NCBI RefSeq assembly: GCF_002910905.1
Contig: NZ_NEUE01000116.1
Location: 1-52,275, forward strand
Source: Streptomyces sp. SM11
Lineage (GTDB): Bacteria; Actinomycetota; Actinomycetes; Streptomycetales; Streptomycetaceae
Direction: 5' to 3'
DNA: 52,275 nt
Shown here: positions 28,637 through 36,805 of the stretch, one piece after another
Position numbering within the stretch: the first letter of the stretch is position 1
Layout of the letters: each line of letters begins with the position of its first letter
Notes under the pieces: generated by a model
The model's database searches: none
What the model saw: the letters and a program-made list of their open reading frames with translations, nothing else
What the model was told of the DNA's origin: nothing
Program-made: the position numbers and the translations under genes

Positions 28637-29863
28637 GTGCAGGCAGCAAACGAAACACCCGAGCGGCCACCGGGCCGGCTCCACCGGGCGCGAGTGCTCT
28701 ACCGCAACGTCTCCAAACGGCGGATGGCGTGGCACTTGCTCAAGGACACCGTCAACTCGTGCATCGAGTACCGCATTCTGGGGCTCGCGGCCGAGGCGGC
28801 GTTCTTCACCCTGCTCTCGCTTCCCCCGCTGCTGCTCGGCATGATCGGACTGCTCGGTTACGTCGACGAGTGGACGGCCACCACCACCGTCGCCTCCATC
28901 GAGCGCAACATCCTCTCCGCCGCCCAGACGGTGCTGTCCGAGCGCGGGGTCAACGACTTCGCCAAACCGCTGCTCGCCGACGTCACGACCGGGGCCCGCC
29001 CCGACGTCATCTCCATCGGCTTCGCCATCGCCCTGTGGTCCGGCTCCCGCGCGGTGAACGTCTTCATCGACACCATCACCGTCATGTACGGCCTCGACGG
29101 CCACCGCGGCATCGTCAAGACCCGGCTGCTGGCCTTCCTGCTGTACGTCGTCGCCCTGCTGCTCGGCGCGGTGGTGCTGCCGCTGCTGGTCGTCGGCCCG
29201 GACCGGGTGGTCGAGTTCGTGCCCTGGGGCACCGAGGTCATAGCCGTCCTGTACTGGCCACTCGTGATGCTGCTGACCGTCGCGTTCCTCACGACGCTCT
29301 ACCACGTGTCCGTGCCGGTGCGTTCGCCGTGGATCGAGGACGTCCCCGGAGCGCTGGTAGCGCTCGGCATGTGGGTCCTCGGCAGCTTCCTGCTGCGGAT
29401 CTACCTGACCAACACGGTCGAGGGCCCGACCATCTACGGCTCCTTGGCGGCGCCGATCGCCGTCCTGCTGTGGATCGGCATCTCCGCCTTCGCGGTCCTG
29501 GTCGGCGCCGCGGTCAACGCGGCCATCGACCGGGTGTGGCCCTCGCTCGCCACGGCCGCCGCCCGCGAGGCCACCGAACGCGTCCGGGCCGCGCAGGCCG
29601 CCGAGTTCGTCGCCCGGACCCGCTCGGCCGTCTACGAGGGCGCGGAAGACGACGAGGACGAGGACGACGAGGACGACGGCCCCGCGTACATGCCCTCCGA
29701 GTTCCCCGAGCGCTGGTCCCGCTTCCTGCCGCCCGACGACGTGAAGTCCCGGCTGCACGCGACCTGGGAGAAGGAACCCAAGGAGCTGAAGGAGACCAAG
29801 GAGACCAAGGAGTCCAGGGAGTCCAGGGCGCGCACGTCGTCGGAGGACCCGTCCTCCCACTGA
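28637..29863 (+). CDS. YihY/BrkB family inner-membrane protein
   Basis: This 408-residue membrane protein belongs to the YihY (UPF0761) family. An amphipathic N-terminal region leads into IEYRILGLAAEAAFFTLLSL (about residues 44-63), and about six transmembrane segments follow. The conserved VFIDTITVMYGLDGHRG and LRIYLTNTVEGPTIYGSLAA motifs are present. The cytoplasmic tail is strongly acidic (DDEDEDDEDD) and then has a KELKETKETKESRESR run, likely a helical charged linker. The function is unknown; the old ribonuclease BN assignment is discredited. The GTG start fits the leaderless promoter at 28625. Confidence 0.88.
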   Translation: MQAANETPERPPGRLHRARVLYRNVSKRRMAWHLLKDTVNSCIEYRILGLAAEAAFFTLLSLPPLLLGMIGLLGYVDEWTATTTVASIERNILSAAQTVLSERGVNDFAKPLLADVTTGARPDVISIGFAIALWSGSRAVNVFIDTITVMYGLDGHRGIVKTRLLAFLLYVVALLLGAVVLPLLVVGPDRVVEFVPWGTEVIAVLYWPLVMLLTVAFLTTLYHVSVPVRSPWIEDVPGALVALGMWVLGSFLLRIYLTNTVEGPTIYGSLAAPIAVLLWIGISAFAVLVGAAVNAAIDRVWPSLATAAAREATERVRAAQAAEFVARTRSAVYEGAEDDEDEDDEDDGPAYMPSEFPERWSRFLPPDDVKSRLHATWEKEPKELKETKETKESRESRARTSSEDPSSH

Positions 29864-29943
29864 CCGCGCTAGCGTGGCGGCATGCCCAGGACCAGCGCTA
29901 CCAGGAACGGCCGTCCCGGCTGGACGGGGCCGTCGTCTGGAAC

Positions 29944-30654
29944 GTGGACGACCCGCCCGGCCCGCGACAGCCCGCCCGGTCCGTCCTGCCCGACGGCTGC
30001 ATGGACCTGATCTGGACCGCCGGACGGCTGGTCGTCGCCGGACCCGACACCCACGCCTTCCAGGTCGACCCCCACGACCGCGGCTCCTGCGCCGCGATCC
30101 GGTTCGCGCCCGGCACCGCCCCCGCACTGCTCGGCGTACCGGCGTACGAACTGCGCGACCACCGGGTCGAACTCGCCGACCTCTGGTCCCGTACCGCCGT
30201 CCGGGAACTCACCGGGCGGATCGACCGGGCCGCCGACCCCGCCGCCGCCCTGGAGGACTTCGCCCTGGGCCGGGCCGCCGACACCGGCCCCCCGGACCCG
30301 CTCACGGTGACCGTCGCCGACCGGCTGCGGCGCGGCAGGTCCGTCGCGTCGACGGCCGCCGAGGTCGGCCTCGGCGCCCGTCAGCTGCACCGTCGTTCCC
30401 TGGCCGCCTTCGGCTACGGCCCCAAGACCCTGGCCCGGGTCCTCCGCCTCCAACGCGCCCTGAACCTGGTCCGTACCGGCCTCCCGTACGCCGAGGCGGC
30501 CTGCGCGGCGGGCTGCACGGACCAGGCGCACCTGGCCCGCGAGATGCGCGACCTCGCGGGGACGACGCTCGGGGCCTACTTCGGGCGCTACGACGCGTCG
30601 GCCGCGGCGAACAGCGACACCCCGCAGCCGTCCGGGTCCAGCACGACCGCATAG
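29944..30654 (+). CDS. AraC-family regulator with DUF6597-like N-terminus, 5' end damaged or misread
   Basis: The C-terminal HTH is clear: RSVASTAAEVGLGARQLHRR, LAAFGYGPKTLARVLRLQRA and AACAAGCTDQAHLAREMRDL. The N-terminal sensor contains the family pattern VLPDGCMDLIWTAGRLVVAG. Homology continues upstream of the GTG given here, as YQERPSRLDGAVVW from base 29899, but no ATG, GTG or TTG exists in that frame nearby. A leaderless-looking ATG sits at 29882 behind TAGCGT, but in another frame. A one-base change between 29882 and 29899 would join them, so the gene may carry a frameshift. Its 3' end overlaps the convergent VOC gene by 67 bp. Confidence 0.75.
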   Translation: MDDPPGPRQPARSVLPDGCMDLIWTAGRLVVAGPDTHAFQVDPHDRGSCAAIRFAPGTAPALLGVPAYELRDHRVELADLWSRTAVRELTGRIDRAADPAAALEDFALGRAADTGPPDPLTVTVADRLRRGRSVASTAAEVGLGARQLHRRSLAAFGYGPKTLARVLRLQRALNLVRTGLPYAEAACAAGCTDQAHLAREMRDLAGTTLGAYFGRYDASAAANSDTPQPSGSSTTA

Positions 30655-30986
30655 CGCTGCCCCCACACCGCGTCCCACGGTTTCAGGTGCCCGGTGTACC
30701 CGGCCCCGGTGAGCTCCGCGTACAGCGAGTCCACCTCCTGCGGGCTGTCGCAGACGAAGGCCAGGGCGACCCGCTCACCGCCCGCCGGGCGCTGCCAGTC
30801 GGGATCGAACGAGGCGATGACCTCCTCCGTGTCCCACAGCAGCCGCTGCCCGCCCGGCAGGGTCACTTCGACATGGGGCGCGGACTCCGCCCCGTCGGGA
30901 ACGTCGAGGCCGAGCCTCCGGTAGAAGGTGAGCGAGGCCGCCAGGTCCGCCGTGATGATGCTGATCGCGTCAAGTCGTGGAGTCAT
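30588..30986 (-). CDS. VOC (glyoxalase/bleomycin-resistance) family protein
   Basis: This 132-residue protein is a vicinal-oxygen-chelate fold unit. It starts LDAISIITADLAASLTFYRR and ends VVLDPDGCGVSLFAA, the usual repeat boundaries. Several metal-ligand positions are not clearly His/Glu, so it may be non-enzymatic binding rather than a glyoxalase. The ATG at 30986 is preceded by TACGGT on the minus strand (30992-30997), giving a leaderless mRNA. The last 67 bases lie opposite the end of the AraC-type gene; AraC/VOC pairs like this are common in Streptomyces. Confidence 0.85.
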   Translation of the reverse strand: MTPRLDAISIITADLAASLTFYRRLGLDVPDGAESAPHVEVTLPGGQRLLWDTEEVIASFDPDWQRPAGGERVALAFVCDSPQEVDSLYAELTGAGYTGHLKPWDAVWGQRYAVVLDPDGCGVSLFAAADAS

Positions 30987-31050
30987 GCCCCGACCGTAGG
31001 CACCCGGTGCTCCCGCCGTCTTGTACGAATCGGCCTTCCGCGACGGATAC

Positions 31051-32601
31051 TCACCCCAGGCAGTCGGCGGGCGAGGTCCCAGGATCGGTCAGCGCGAGGC
31101 CCAGAGCGGCCCGCTCCGTGATCCACCGCGTCGGCCGGTGACGCGGATCGCCCGTCGTCGCGTGCAGCGACCGCTGGAGCTCCAGCATCGTCACGGCCCC
31201 GACGCGTTCGCCCCAGACCAGCGGACCGGCCGGATAGCCGAGCCCGGTGGTCACCGCCAGATCGATGCCGGCGGGCGTGGCCAGCGAGCGCTCCGCGATC
31301 GAACAGCCGACCGCGACGACGGAGGACAGCAGCCGCTGCGCCACCGAGCCCGCGGTGTCCCGCACCACCGACACCGCGTACGGCTCACCGCCCTCAGCTC
31401 CCCGCGCCAGCACCGCCCGCGCGTCCCGGGCGGCCACCGGGTCGCCGGCCGCCGTCACCGCGAGGACCCGCCGCCGCCCCGCCGCCGGCAGCACCTCCAC
31501 GCCGAACGTACGGTCCCGGGGCAGTGCGCCCTCCGCGACCGCCGCCGACACCGACGTCCCCCAGCCCGGCACCAGCACCACGGCCTCCGCCGACGGCCCC
31601 GCGCCCCGCTCCACCCGGACCCCCGCCGCCTCCAGCGAACCGGCCAGGGCCTCCTCGTACGCCGCGGTCTCCGGCCGCCCGCCCGGGGCCAGGAACACCG
31701 GGCGGTCCGCGTCCCCGGTGACCGCGCTCTCCGGTGCGGGGCCGGACGCCCCGTCCCCGTACGCGTACCAGCCCCGGCCCGTCTTGCGGCCGTGCAGCCC
31801 CGCCACCACCCGGTTCGGGGTCAGGAACGACGGGCGCAGCCGGTCCTCGTACCGGAAGCCCTGCCAGATCGAGTCGATCACCGCGGCCGTCACATCGAGA
31901 CCGGTCAGGTCCATCAGTTCGAAGGGGCCCATCCGCAGCCCCAGGACGTCCCGGGCGATCCGGTCGATCTCCGCCGGGTCCGCCACCGACTCCTCCAGCA
32001 GCGCGAGCGCCTCGGTCACCAGCCCCCGCCCGGCGTGGTTGACCAGGAATCCGGGGGTGTCGGCGACGGTCACCGCCTGGTGCCCGCAGCCCTCCACCAG
32101 CCCGGTCAGCAGGGCCGGAATGTCCGGGCGGGTGGCCGCGCCCGGCACCACCTCGACGATCCTCATCAGCGGCACCGGGTTGAAGAAGTGCAGCCCGGCC
32201 AGGCGTGCGGGGTCCTGGAGCGTCGCGGCGATCCGGGTCACCGACAGGGAGGAGGTGTTGGTCGCGAAGACGGCGGAGGACGGCAGCGCCCGCTCCAGCT
32301 TCCCGAACACCTCGGCCTTGGTCGCCAGATCCTCCCGTACGGCCTCGATCACCAGCTCCACCTCCGGCCCCGCCGCCCACGGCTCGGCGAGCGGCACCAG
32401 CCGGCCCACGGCCCCGTCCCGGTCGGCGGCGGACATCCGGCCCTTGGCGACCGCCCGGTCCAGCATCGAGACGACGAAGTCCAGGGCGTCCGTCACCGCC
32501 TCGGGCCGTACGTCCCCGAGCTCGACGGTGTGTCCGGCGCTCGCCGCCCACTGGGCGATGCCGCGGCCCATGGCCCCGGCTCCGACGATCCTGATACGCA
32601 T
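31051..32601 (-). CDS. 3-hydroxyacyl-CoA dehydrogenase
   Basis: This 516-residue NAD-dependent dehydrogenase oxidises 3-hydroxyacyl-CoA to 3-oxoacyl-CoA. The Rossmann motif is IRIVGAGAMGRGIAQWAASA (about residues 3-22). The active-site pattern includes NTSSLSVTRIA and GLHFFNPVPLMRIVEVVPGA with the catalytic His, near residue 142. TPGFLVNHAGRGLVTEALAL follows. A second, degenerate C-terminal dehydrogenase domain accounts for the length, as in PaaH-type enzymes. It lies 39 bp downstream of the CoA-transferase genes. In this context 3-hydroxyadipyl-CoA is a plausible substrate, which would give 3-oxoadipyl-CoA. Confidence 0.9.
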   Translation of the reverse strand: MRIRIVGAGAMGRGIAQWAASAGHTVELGDVRPEAVTDALDFVVSMLDRAVAKGRMSAADRDGAVGRLVPLAEPWAAGPEVELVIEAVREDLATKAEVFGKLERALPSSAVFATNTSSLSVTRIAATLQDPARLAGLHFFNPVPLMRIVEVVPGAATRPDIPALLTGLVEGCGHQAVTVADTPGFLVNHAGRGLVTEALALLEESVADPAEIDRIARDVLGLRMGPFELMDLTGLDVTAAVIDSIWQGFRYEDRLRPSFLTPNRVVAGLHGRKTGRGWYAYGDGASGPAPESAVTGDADRPVFLAPGGRPETAAYEEALAGSLEAAGVRVERGAGPSAEAVVLVPGWGTSVSAAVAEGALPRDRTFGVEVLPAAGRRRVLAVTAAGDPVAARDARAVLARGAEGGEPYAVSVVRDTAGSVAQRLLSSVVAVGCSIAERSLATPAGIDLAVTTGLGYPAGPLVWGERVGAVTMLELQRSLHATTGDPRHRPTRWITERAALGLALTDPGTSPADCLG

Positions 32602-32640
32602 GGCGGTGAGAGCCCTTTCAGTGGAGGCGGATGCGGTTCT

Positions 32641-33438
32641 TCAACGGAGATAGACACGGCCGGGGTCGACTTCGTCACGCAGGAGCAGCAGCTCCGCGGC
32701 GGTCGGTGGGGCCGTCGTCGCGACCGCGCCGGCCGTCTCCAGGTCCCAGCCGGTCGCGGCCCGGACCTGCTCGGCGGTGACGCCGGGATGCACGGCGACC
32801 AGCCGCAGTTCGTCGCCGACGCCTTCCCGGGCGAGGACGCCCAGTTCGGTGACGACCCGGGTGACGCCGACGCCCAGCGGGCGGATCCCGTCCGCCAGCG
32901 CCCGTTCCGGGCCCGGCGTGGTGCAGAAGTCCAGGACGCCGGCGAAGGAACGCGGCGTGTGGCGGCGCATCACGACGAACACCTCCCGGGCGTTCGCCAT
33001 CACCTCGACCGCGCCCCCGGAACCCGGCAGCCGAACCGCCGGGCGGTCCCAGTCCCCGATGACCGAGGTGTTGAGGTTGCCCCACCGGTCGATCTGCGCG
33101 GCCCCCAGAAAACCCACGTCGATGTGCCCGCCCTGGAGCACCGAGCCGAACAGGGTGGGCATGGACACCACCGCCTCGGCCCCCGTGATCAGGACGGCGT
33201 CCGCGATGGTCTCCGGCAGATGGGAGGGGTGCGCCCCGCAGACCCCGGACTCGTACACCACCTCGATGGCCGGCGCGACGGTCAGCCGCGACAGTTCGGC
33301 CGCGAGCGTCGGCAGCCCGATGCCCGCGAACACCGTTCGGCGGCCCGCCAGTTCACGCGAGGCGACGACGGACAGCAGCTCGGAGGAGGTGACGGGCGCA
33401 CCGGCACCGCCCGCCCGCGTCAGCTCCTGCCCGCTCAC
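32641..33438 (-). CDS. catJ: 3-oxoadipate CoA-transferase-like subunit B (CatJ type)
   Basis: This 265-residue beta subunit is of the glutaconate/3-oxoadipate CoA-transferase group. Characteristic segments are TVFAGIGLPTLAAELSRL (about residues 35-52), then YESGVCGAHPSHLPETIADA, and LGAAQIDRWGNLNTSVIGDW. It should work with the alpha subunit to move CoA from succinyl-CoA to 3-oxoadipate. The GTG at 33438 overlaps the alpha-subunit stop by four bases, giving a 1:1 coupled pair. The exact acid substrate is inferred from resemblance to Pseudomonas CatIJ and from context. Confidence 0.85.
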   Translation of the reverse strand: MSGQELTRAGGAGAPVTSSELLSVVASRELAGRRTVFAGIGLPTLAAELSRLTVAPAIEVVYESGVCGAHPSHLPETIADAVLITGAEAVVSMPTLFGSVLQGGHIDVGFLGAAQIDRWGNLNTSVIGDWDRPAVRLPGSGGAVEVMANAREVFVVMRRHTPRSFAGVLDFCTTPGPERALADGIRPLGVGVTRVVTELGVLAREGVGDELRLVAVHPGVTAEQVRAATGWDLETAGAVATTAPPTAAELLLLRDEVDPGRVYLR

Positions 33439-34379
33439 CGCCGCCGCCCGTAGTCCACCGGCTCGCTCAGCGCCTCGCCGACCGAGAGCCCCGCCCAGAA
33501 CTCCTCACCCAGCTTCGCCACGTACTCCGCGTGGTCGGCGGTTCCGTACACCCATTCCTCCAGCCACTCCCGCAGCCGCACCCGGTCCGCGCTGATCGCG
33601 GACCAGGACCGGTAGAAGGCGTTGTCCCGGTCGTAGTAGCCCTGCGCGAACGAGGGATGCGCCCCGCGCGGGCAGACCACCACCGCGTCGACCGCGTGCG
33701 CCGGGATCAGCGTGCGGTTCGGGTCCGAGCGGATCACCTCGTCCGCGACCAGCTCCTCCACCACCACGATCGCCCGGTCCGCCGCGTACACCGCCTCGGT
33801 CTGGACCCCGGTCAGACCCCAGATCTGGGTATTGCCCCGGCGGTCGGCGCGCTGCGCGTGGACGATCGTCACGTCAGGGTTGACCGGCGGCACCACGTAG
33901 ATCTGCTCGGGTTCCCGCCCGTCCGGCCCGGGATAGGGCGAAGTCACCTTGCGGATACCCGGGTTGACCGAGGGCAGGTCGCTGCCGCCGTACGAGCGCA
34001 GCGGATGGAACGGCAGCCGCTGCGCACCGGCGAGATACCGGCACACCATCCCGTAGTGGCTGTACTCCTCGAACGCCAGCGGCTCCGGATCGGCCCGCTC
34101 GATCCGCCGCCGCAGCTCACCGAGCGAACCGGCGGAGGAGTTGCCCACGAAGGACGAGACCAGCCGCGTGACACAGCCGGCCGCCAGCATCTGGTCCACC
34201 ACGATGTCCGCCGTCATCCGTACGACGGTGAGCCCGCGCCGGCCCTGCCGGATGATCTCGTGGCCCGCGGCGGTCGGGATGAGATGGGTGAACCCTTCCA
34301 GGCTCACGGTGTCCCCGTCGTGCACGGAGCGCGCGACGGCCTCCCGCAGGGACACGACCTTGTCGGCCGTCCGTTCCAC
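33435..34379 (-). CDS. catI: 3-oxoadipate CoA-transferase-like subunit A (CatI type)
   Basis: This 314-residue alpha subunit strongly recalls Pseudomonas CatI: VHDGDTVSLEGFTHLIPTAA (about residues 19-38), HEIIRQGRRGLTVVRMTAD, LPSVNPGIRKV, and RGAHPSFAQGYYDRDNAFYR. This glutaconate-transferase-like family is distinct from the SCOT-type PcaIJ. It activates 3-oxoadipate to 3-oxoadipyl-CoA, the last-but-one step of the beta-ketoadipate pathway. The GTG at 34379 is the only sensible start. The gene is divergent from a LysR regulator, with a matching LysR box in the shared region. Confidence 0.87.
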   Translation of the reverse strand: MERTADKVVSLREAVARSVHDGDTVSLEGFTHLIPTAAGHEIIRQGRRGLTVVRMTADIVVDQMLAAGCVTRLVSSFVGNSSAGSLGELRRRIERADPEPLAFEEYSHYGMVCRYLAGAQRLPFHPLRSYGGSDLPSVNPGIRKVTSPYPGPDGREPEQIYVVPPVNPDVTIVHAQRADRRGNTQIWGLTGVQTEAVYAADRAIVVVEELVADEVIRSDPNRTLIPAHAVDAVVVCPRGAHPSFAQGYYDRDNAFYRSWSAISADRVRLREWLEEWVYGTADHAEYVAKLGEEFWAGLSVGEALSEPVDYGRRR

Positions 34380-34427
34380 AGCGCTCCCCGGCGTCGGTGT
34401 ACAGGTCGCCCCACCGTGCCAGGGACC

Positions 34428-34448
34428 ATTGATCGGTGTCCAATACCG
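34428..34448. promoter_or_regulatory. putative LysR-type box in the catI / lysR divergent promoter
   Basis: ATTG-N9-CAAT (34428-34444) forms a dyad of LysR-box size, and the 11-mer GTCCAATACCG covers 34438-34448. The same 11-mer occurs in reverse orientation before the thiolase gene. The position between the divergent LysR regulator and its likely target operon is the classic arrangement. Confidence 0.6.
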
Positions 34449-34535
34449 AATTAGGCTCGCATTGAGATGTCAGAGGTCTCACGGGGAGGCCGGAGGTCCC
34501 GCTCGGCCGGAAGAAGAACGAGGGGGAGGACCCAC

Positions 34536-35564
34536 ATGGAACTGCGCCATCTGAAGGCCTTCCTCGCCGTGGCCGAGGAGCTGCACTTCGGCCGGGCCGC
34601 CAAGCGCCTCCAGATGGCACAGCCGCCCCTGAGCCAGCAGATCCGGCAGCTGGAGAAGGAGCTCGGTGTCCAGCTCTTCCGCCGCAACACGCGCTCCGTC
34701 CGGCTCACCGGCGCGGGGGAGACCTTCCTCGAACCCGTACGGACCGTCCTCGACGATCTCGACACCGCCGTCCGGGCCGCCCGCTCGGCGGGCCGCGGTG
34801 AGTACGGCCGGGTGACCATCGGCTTCGCCGGAGCCTCCAGCCACGAGACGCTGCCCCGCCTCACCCGCGCCGTCCGCGCCGCGCACCCCGGGCTCGAACT
34901 GGTCATGACCGGCCAGACCTACGCCAACGTCGCGCTGTCCCGGGTCGCCGACGGCTCGCTCGACCTGGGCTTCGTCCGGCTGCCGGTGACCCGGCCGGGC
35001 GTGGACCACCGGGTGATCGACGAGGAGGAGCTGGTGTGCGCCCTGCCCTTCGACCACCCGCTCGCCCGGCACGAGGCGGTGCCGCTCGCCGAGCTGGCGG
35101 ACGAACCGTTCGTCTCCTTCCCCGCCAACACCGGCTCCACCGTGCGCGACGCCATGACCGAGGCCTGCGAGAGCGCCGGATTCACGCCGCGCGTCGTCCA
35201 GGAGGCCCCCGACTCGTACACGATCATGGCGCTCGTCGCCGCCGGGGTCGGCATCACCCTCACGGTCACCTCCGTACGGCACATCCAGCAGAGCGGACTG
35301 GTCTACCGGCCCCTCAGCGGGCCGCCCATCCGTCTCCAGGCAGCACTGGCCTGGCGTGCCGACAACCCCTCCGCCGCCCTGCACGCCGTGCTCGCCATCG
35401 CCCGGGACGCCCTGCCGACCCCCGTACGGGGACCGGGCGGAGGACCGATTGAGACGCCGGGCCTCTCGATCGGGAGCACATCCGGTATTGGACCGGCTCA
35501 GTCACCGGATGCGAAGGTCACCCCACCACCGGGGCGTGACCCGGCGCCCCGCCCGTCGCCCTGA
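34536..35564 (+). CDS. LysR-family transcriptional regulator
   Basis: This 342-residue LTTR has an N-terminal winged HTH: MELRHLKAFLAVAEELHFGR, then RLQMAQPPLSQQIRQLEKEL and LGVQLFRRNTRSVRLTGAG. A periplasmic-binding-like effector domain spans about residues 90-295 (YGRVTIGFAGASSHETLP). The type resembles CatR/BenM-like regulators of aromatic catabolism. The ATG at 34536 follows GGGGGAGGA. The last 40 residues or so are low-complexity and overlie the thiolase promoter box. It is divergent from the CoA-transferase operon and upstream of the thiolase, and probably controls both. Confidence 0.9.
   Translation: MELRHLKAFLAVAEELHFGRAAKRLQMAQPPLSQQIRQLEKELGVQLFRRNTRSVRLTGAGETFLEPVRTVLDDLDTAVRAARSAGRGEYGRVTIGFAGASSHETLPRLTRAVRAAHPGLELVMTGQTYANVALSRVADGSLDLGFVRLPVTRPGVDHRVIDEEELVCALPFDHPLARHEAVPLAELADEPFVSFPANTGSTVRDAMTEACESAGFTPRVVQEAPDSYTIMALVAAGVGITLTVTSVRHIQQSGLVYRPLSGPPIRLQAALAWRADNPSAALHAVLAIARDALPTPVRGPGGGPIETPGLSIGSTSGIGPAQSPDAKVTPPPGRDPAPRPSP
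35483..35493. promoter_or_regulatory. second copy of the putative LysR box before the thiolase
   Basis: CGGTATTGGAC is the exact reverse complement of the 11-mer at 34438-34448. It lies 86 bases upstream of the thiolase GTG, within the 3' end of the lysR coding sequence. This suggests that the thiolase has its own LysR-regulated promoter. Confidence 0.55.
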
Positions 35565-35578
35565 AGGAAGGCCCAGCC

Positions 35579-36799
35579 GTGCCGCTCGACGTCGTCATCT
35601 GCGAACCCCTGCGTACCCCCATCGGCCGTTTCGGCGGGGCCTTGGCCCAGCAGACCCCGGCCTCGCTGGCCGCACACGTCATCGCGGAGATCGTCGCCCG
35701 TACCGGCATCGACCCCGCCCGGGTCGACGAGGTGATCCTCGGCCACGCCTACCCGACCAGCGAGGCCCCCGCCATCGGCCGGGTCGCCGCCCTGGACGCC
35801 GGACTGCCCACCACGGTCACCGGCTCCCAGATCGACCGCCGCTGCGGCTCCGGGCTCCAGGCCGTGCTGGACGCGGCGATGCAGATCCGGGCCGGGTTCA
35901 GCGACGTCGTGATCGCGGGCGGCGTCGACGTGATGAGCGCCGCCCCCTACTACACGCACGACGGCCGTTGGGGCATCAAGGGCCCCGGCCTCCAGCTCCA
36001 CGACGCCCTCGCACGGGGCCGCGTCACCGCCGGAGGCGTCAACCACCCCGTCCCCGGCGGCATGATCGAGACGGCGGAGAACCTGCGCCGGGAGTACGGC
36101 ATCAGCCGAGCCGACCAGGACGCCCTGGCCCTGCGCTCCCAGCAGCGCGCCGCCCGCGCCGCCGCCGAGGGCCGCTACGACGCGGAGACCGTCCCCGTCA
36201 CGGTACGCACCCGCAAGGGCGAAACGACCGTCACCGTCGACGAGCACCCCCGCCCCGACACCACCGCCGAACAACTCGCCGCCCTCCGGCCGGTGATGGC
36301 GAAATCCGACCCGGACGCCACCGTCACCGCGGGCAACGCCAGCGGCCAGAACGACGCGGCTGCCGCCTGCCTGGTCACCAGCGCCGAGACCGCCCGACGC
36401 CTCGGTCTCACCCCGCTCGTCCGCCTTGTCTCCTTCGCCCGCGCCGGGGTCCCCGCGGCGACGATGGGCATCGCCCCCGTCGCCGCCACCCGCACCGCTC
36501 TCGACCGGGCGGGCCTCACCCCCGCCGACCTCGACCTGATCGAGCTGAACGAGGCATTCGCCGCCCAGGTGCTGGCCTGCACAAGGGAACTGGGCCTCGG
36601 CGACACCGACCACGAGCAGCGGATCAACGTCAACGGCTCGGGGATCTCGCTGGGCCACCCGGTCGGCGCCACCGGAGCCCGCATCCTCGCCACCCTCACC
36701 CGCGAACTCCACCGCCGTGAGGCCCGGTACGGCCTGGAGACGATGTGCATCGGCGGCGGCCAGGGCCTCGCTGCAGTCTTCGAACGCATCGCGGGCTGA
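35579..36799 (+). CDS. pcaF: acetyl-CoA acyltransferase (thiolase), probable 3-oxoadipyl-CoA thiolase
   Basis: This 406-residue thiolase carries all catalytic elements: the acylated Cys in QIDRRCGSGLQAVLDAAMQI (about residue 87), ELNEAFAAQVLAC, the His of GSGISLGHPVGATGARIL, and the second Cys in METMCIGGGQG-like CIGGGQGLAAVFE. The GTG start follows GAAGGAAGG. It would cleave 3-oxoadipyl-CoA to succinyl-CoA and acetyl-CoA, finishing the work of the CoA-transferase and dehydrogenase encoded across the lysR gene. The specific substrate is inferred from neighbours; a general degradative thiolase is the alternative. Confidence 0.9.
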   Translation: MPLDVVICEPLRTPIGRFGGALAQQTPASLAAHVIAEIVARTGIDPARVDEVILGHAYPTSEAPAIGRVAALDAGLPTTVTGSQIDRRCGSGLQAVLDAAMQIRAGFSDVVIAGGVDVMSAAPYYTHDGRWGIKGPGLQLHDALARGRVTAGGVNHPVPGGMIETAENLRREYGISRADQDALALRSQQRAARAAAEGRYDAETVPVTVRTRKGETTVTVDEHPRPDTTAEQLAALRPVMAKSDPDATVTAGNASGQNDAAAACLVTSAETARRLGLTPLVRLVSFARAGVPAATMGIAPVAATRTALDRAGLTPADLDLIELNEAFAAQVLACTRELGLGDTDHEQRINVNGSGISLGHPVGATGARILATLTRELHRREARYGLETMCIGGGQGLAAVFERIAG

Positions 36800-36805
36800 A
36801 GGCGG

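Noticed and set aside
29882..31121. Plus-strand frame starting at the ATG behind TAGCGT
   Set aside because: After about six codons it is an Arg/Pro-rich shadow running antisense through the VOC gene. Only its first codons are of interest, as the likely original start of the AraC-type gene.
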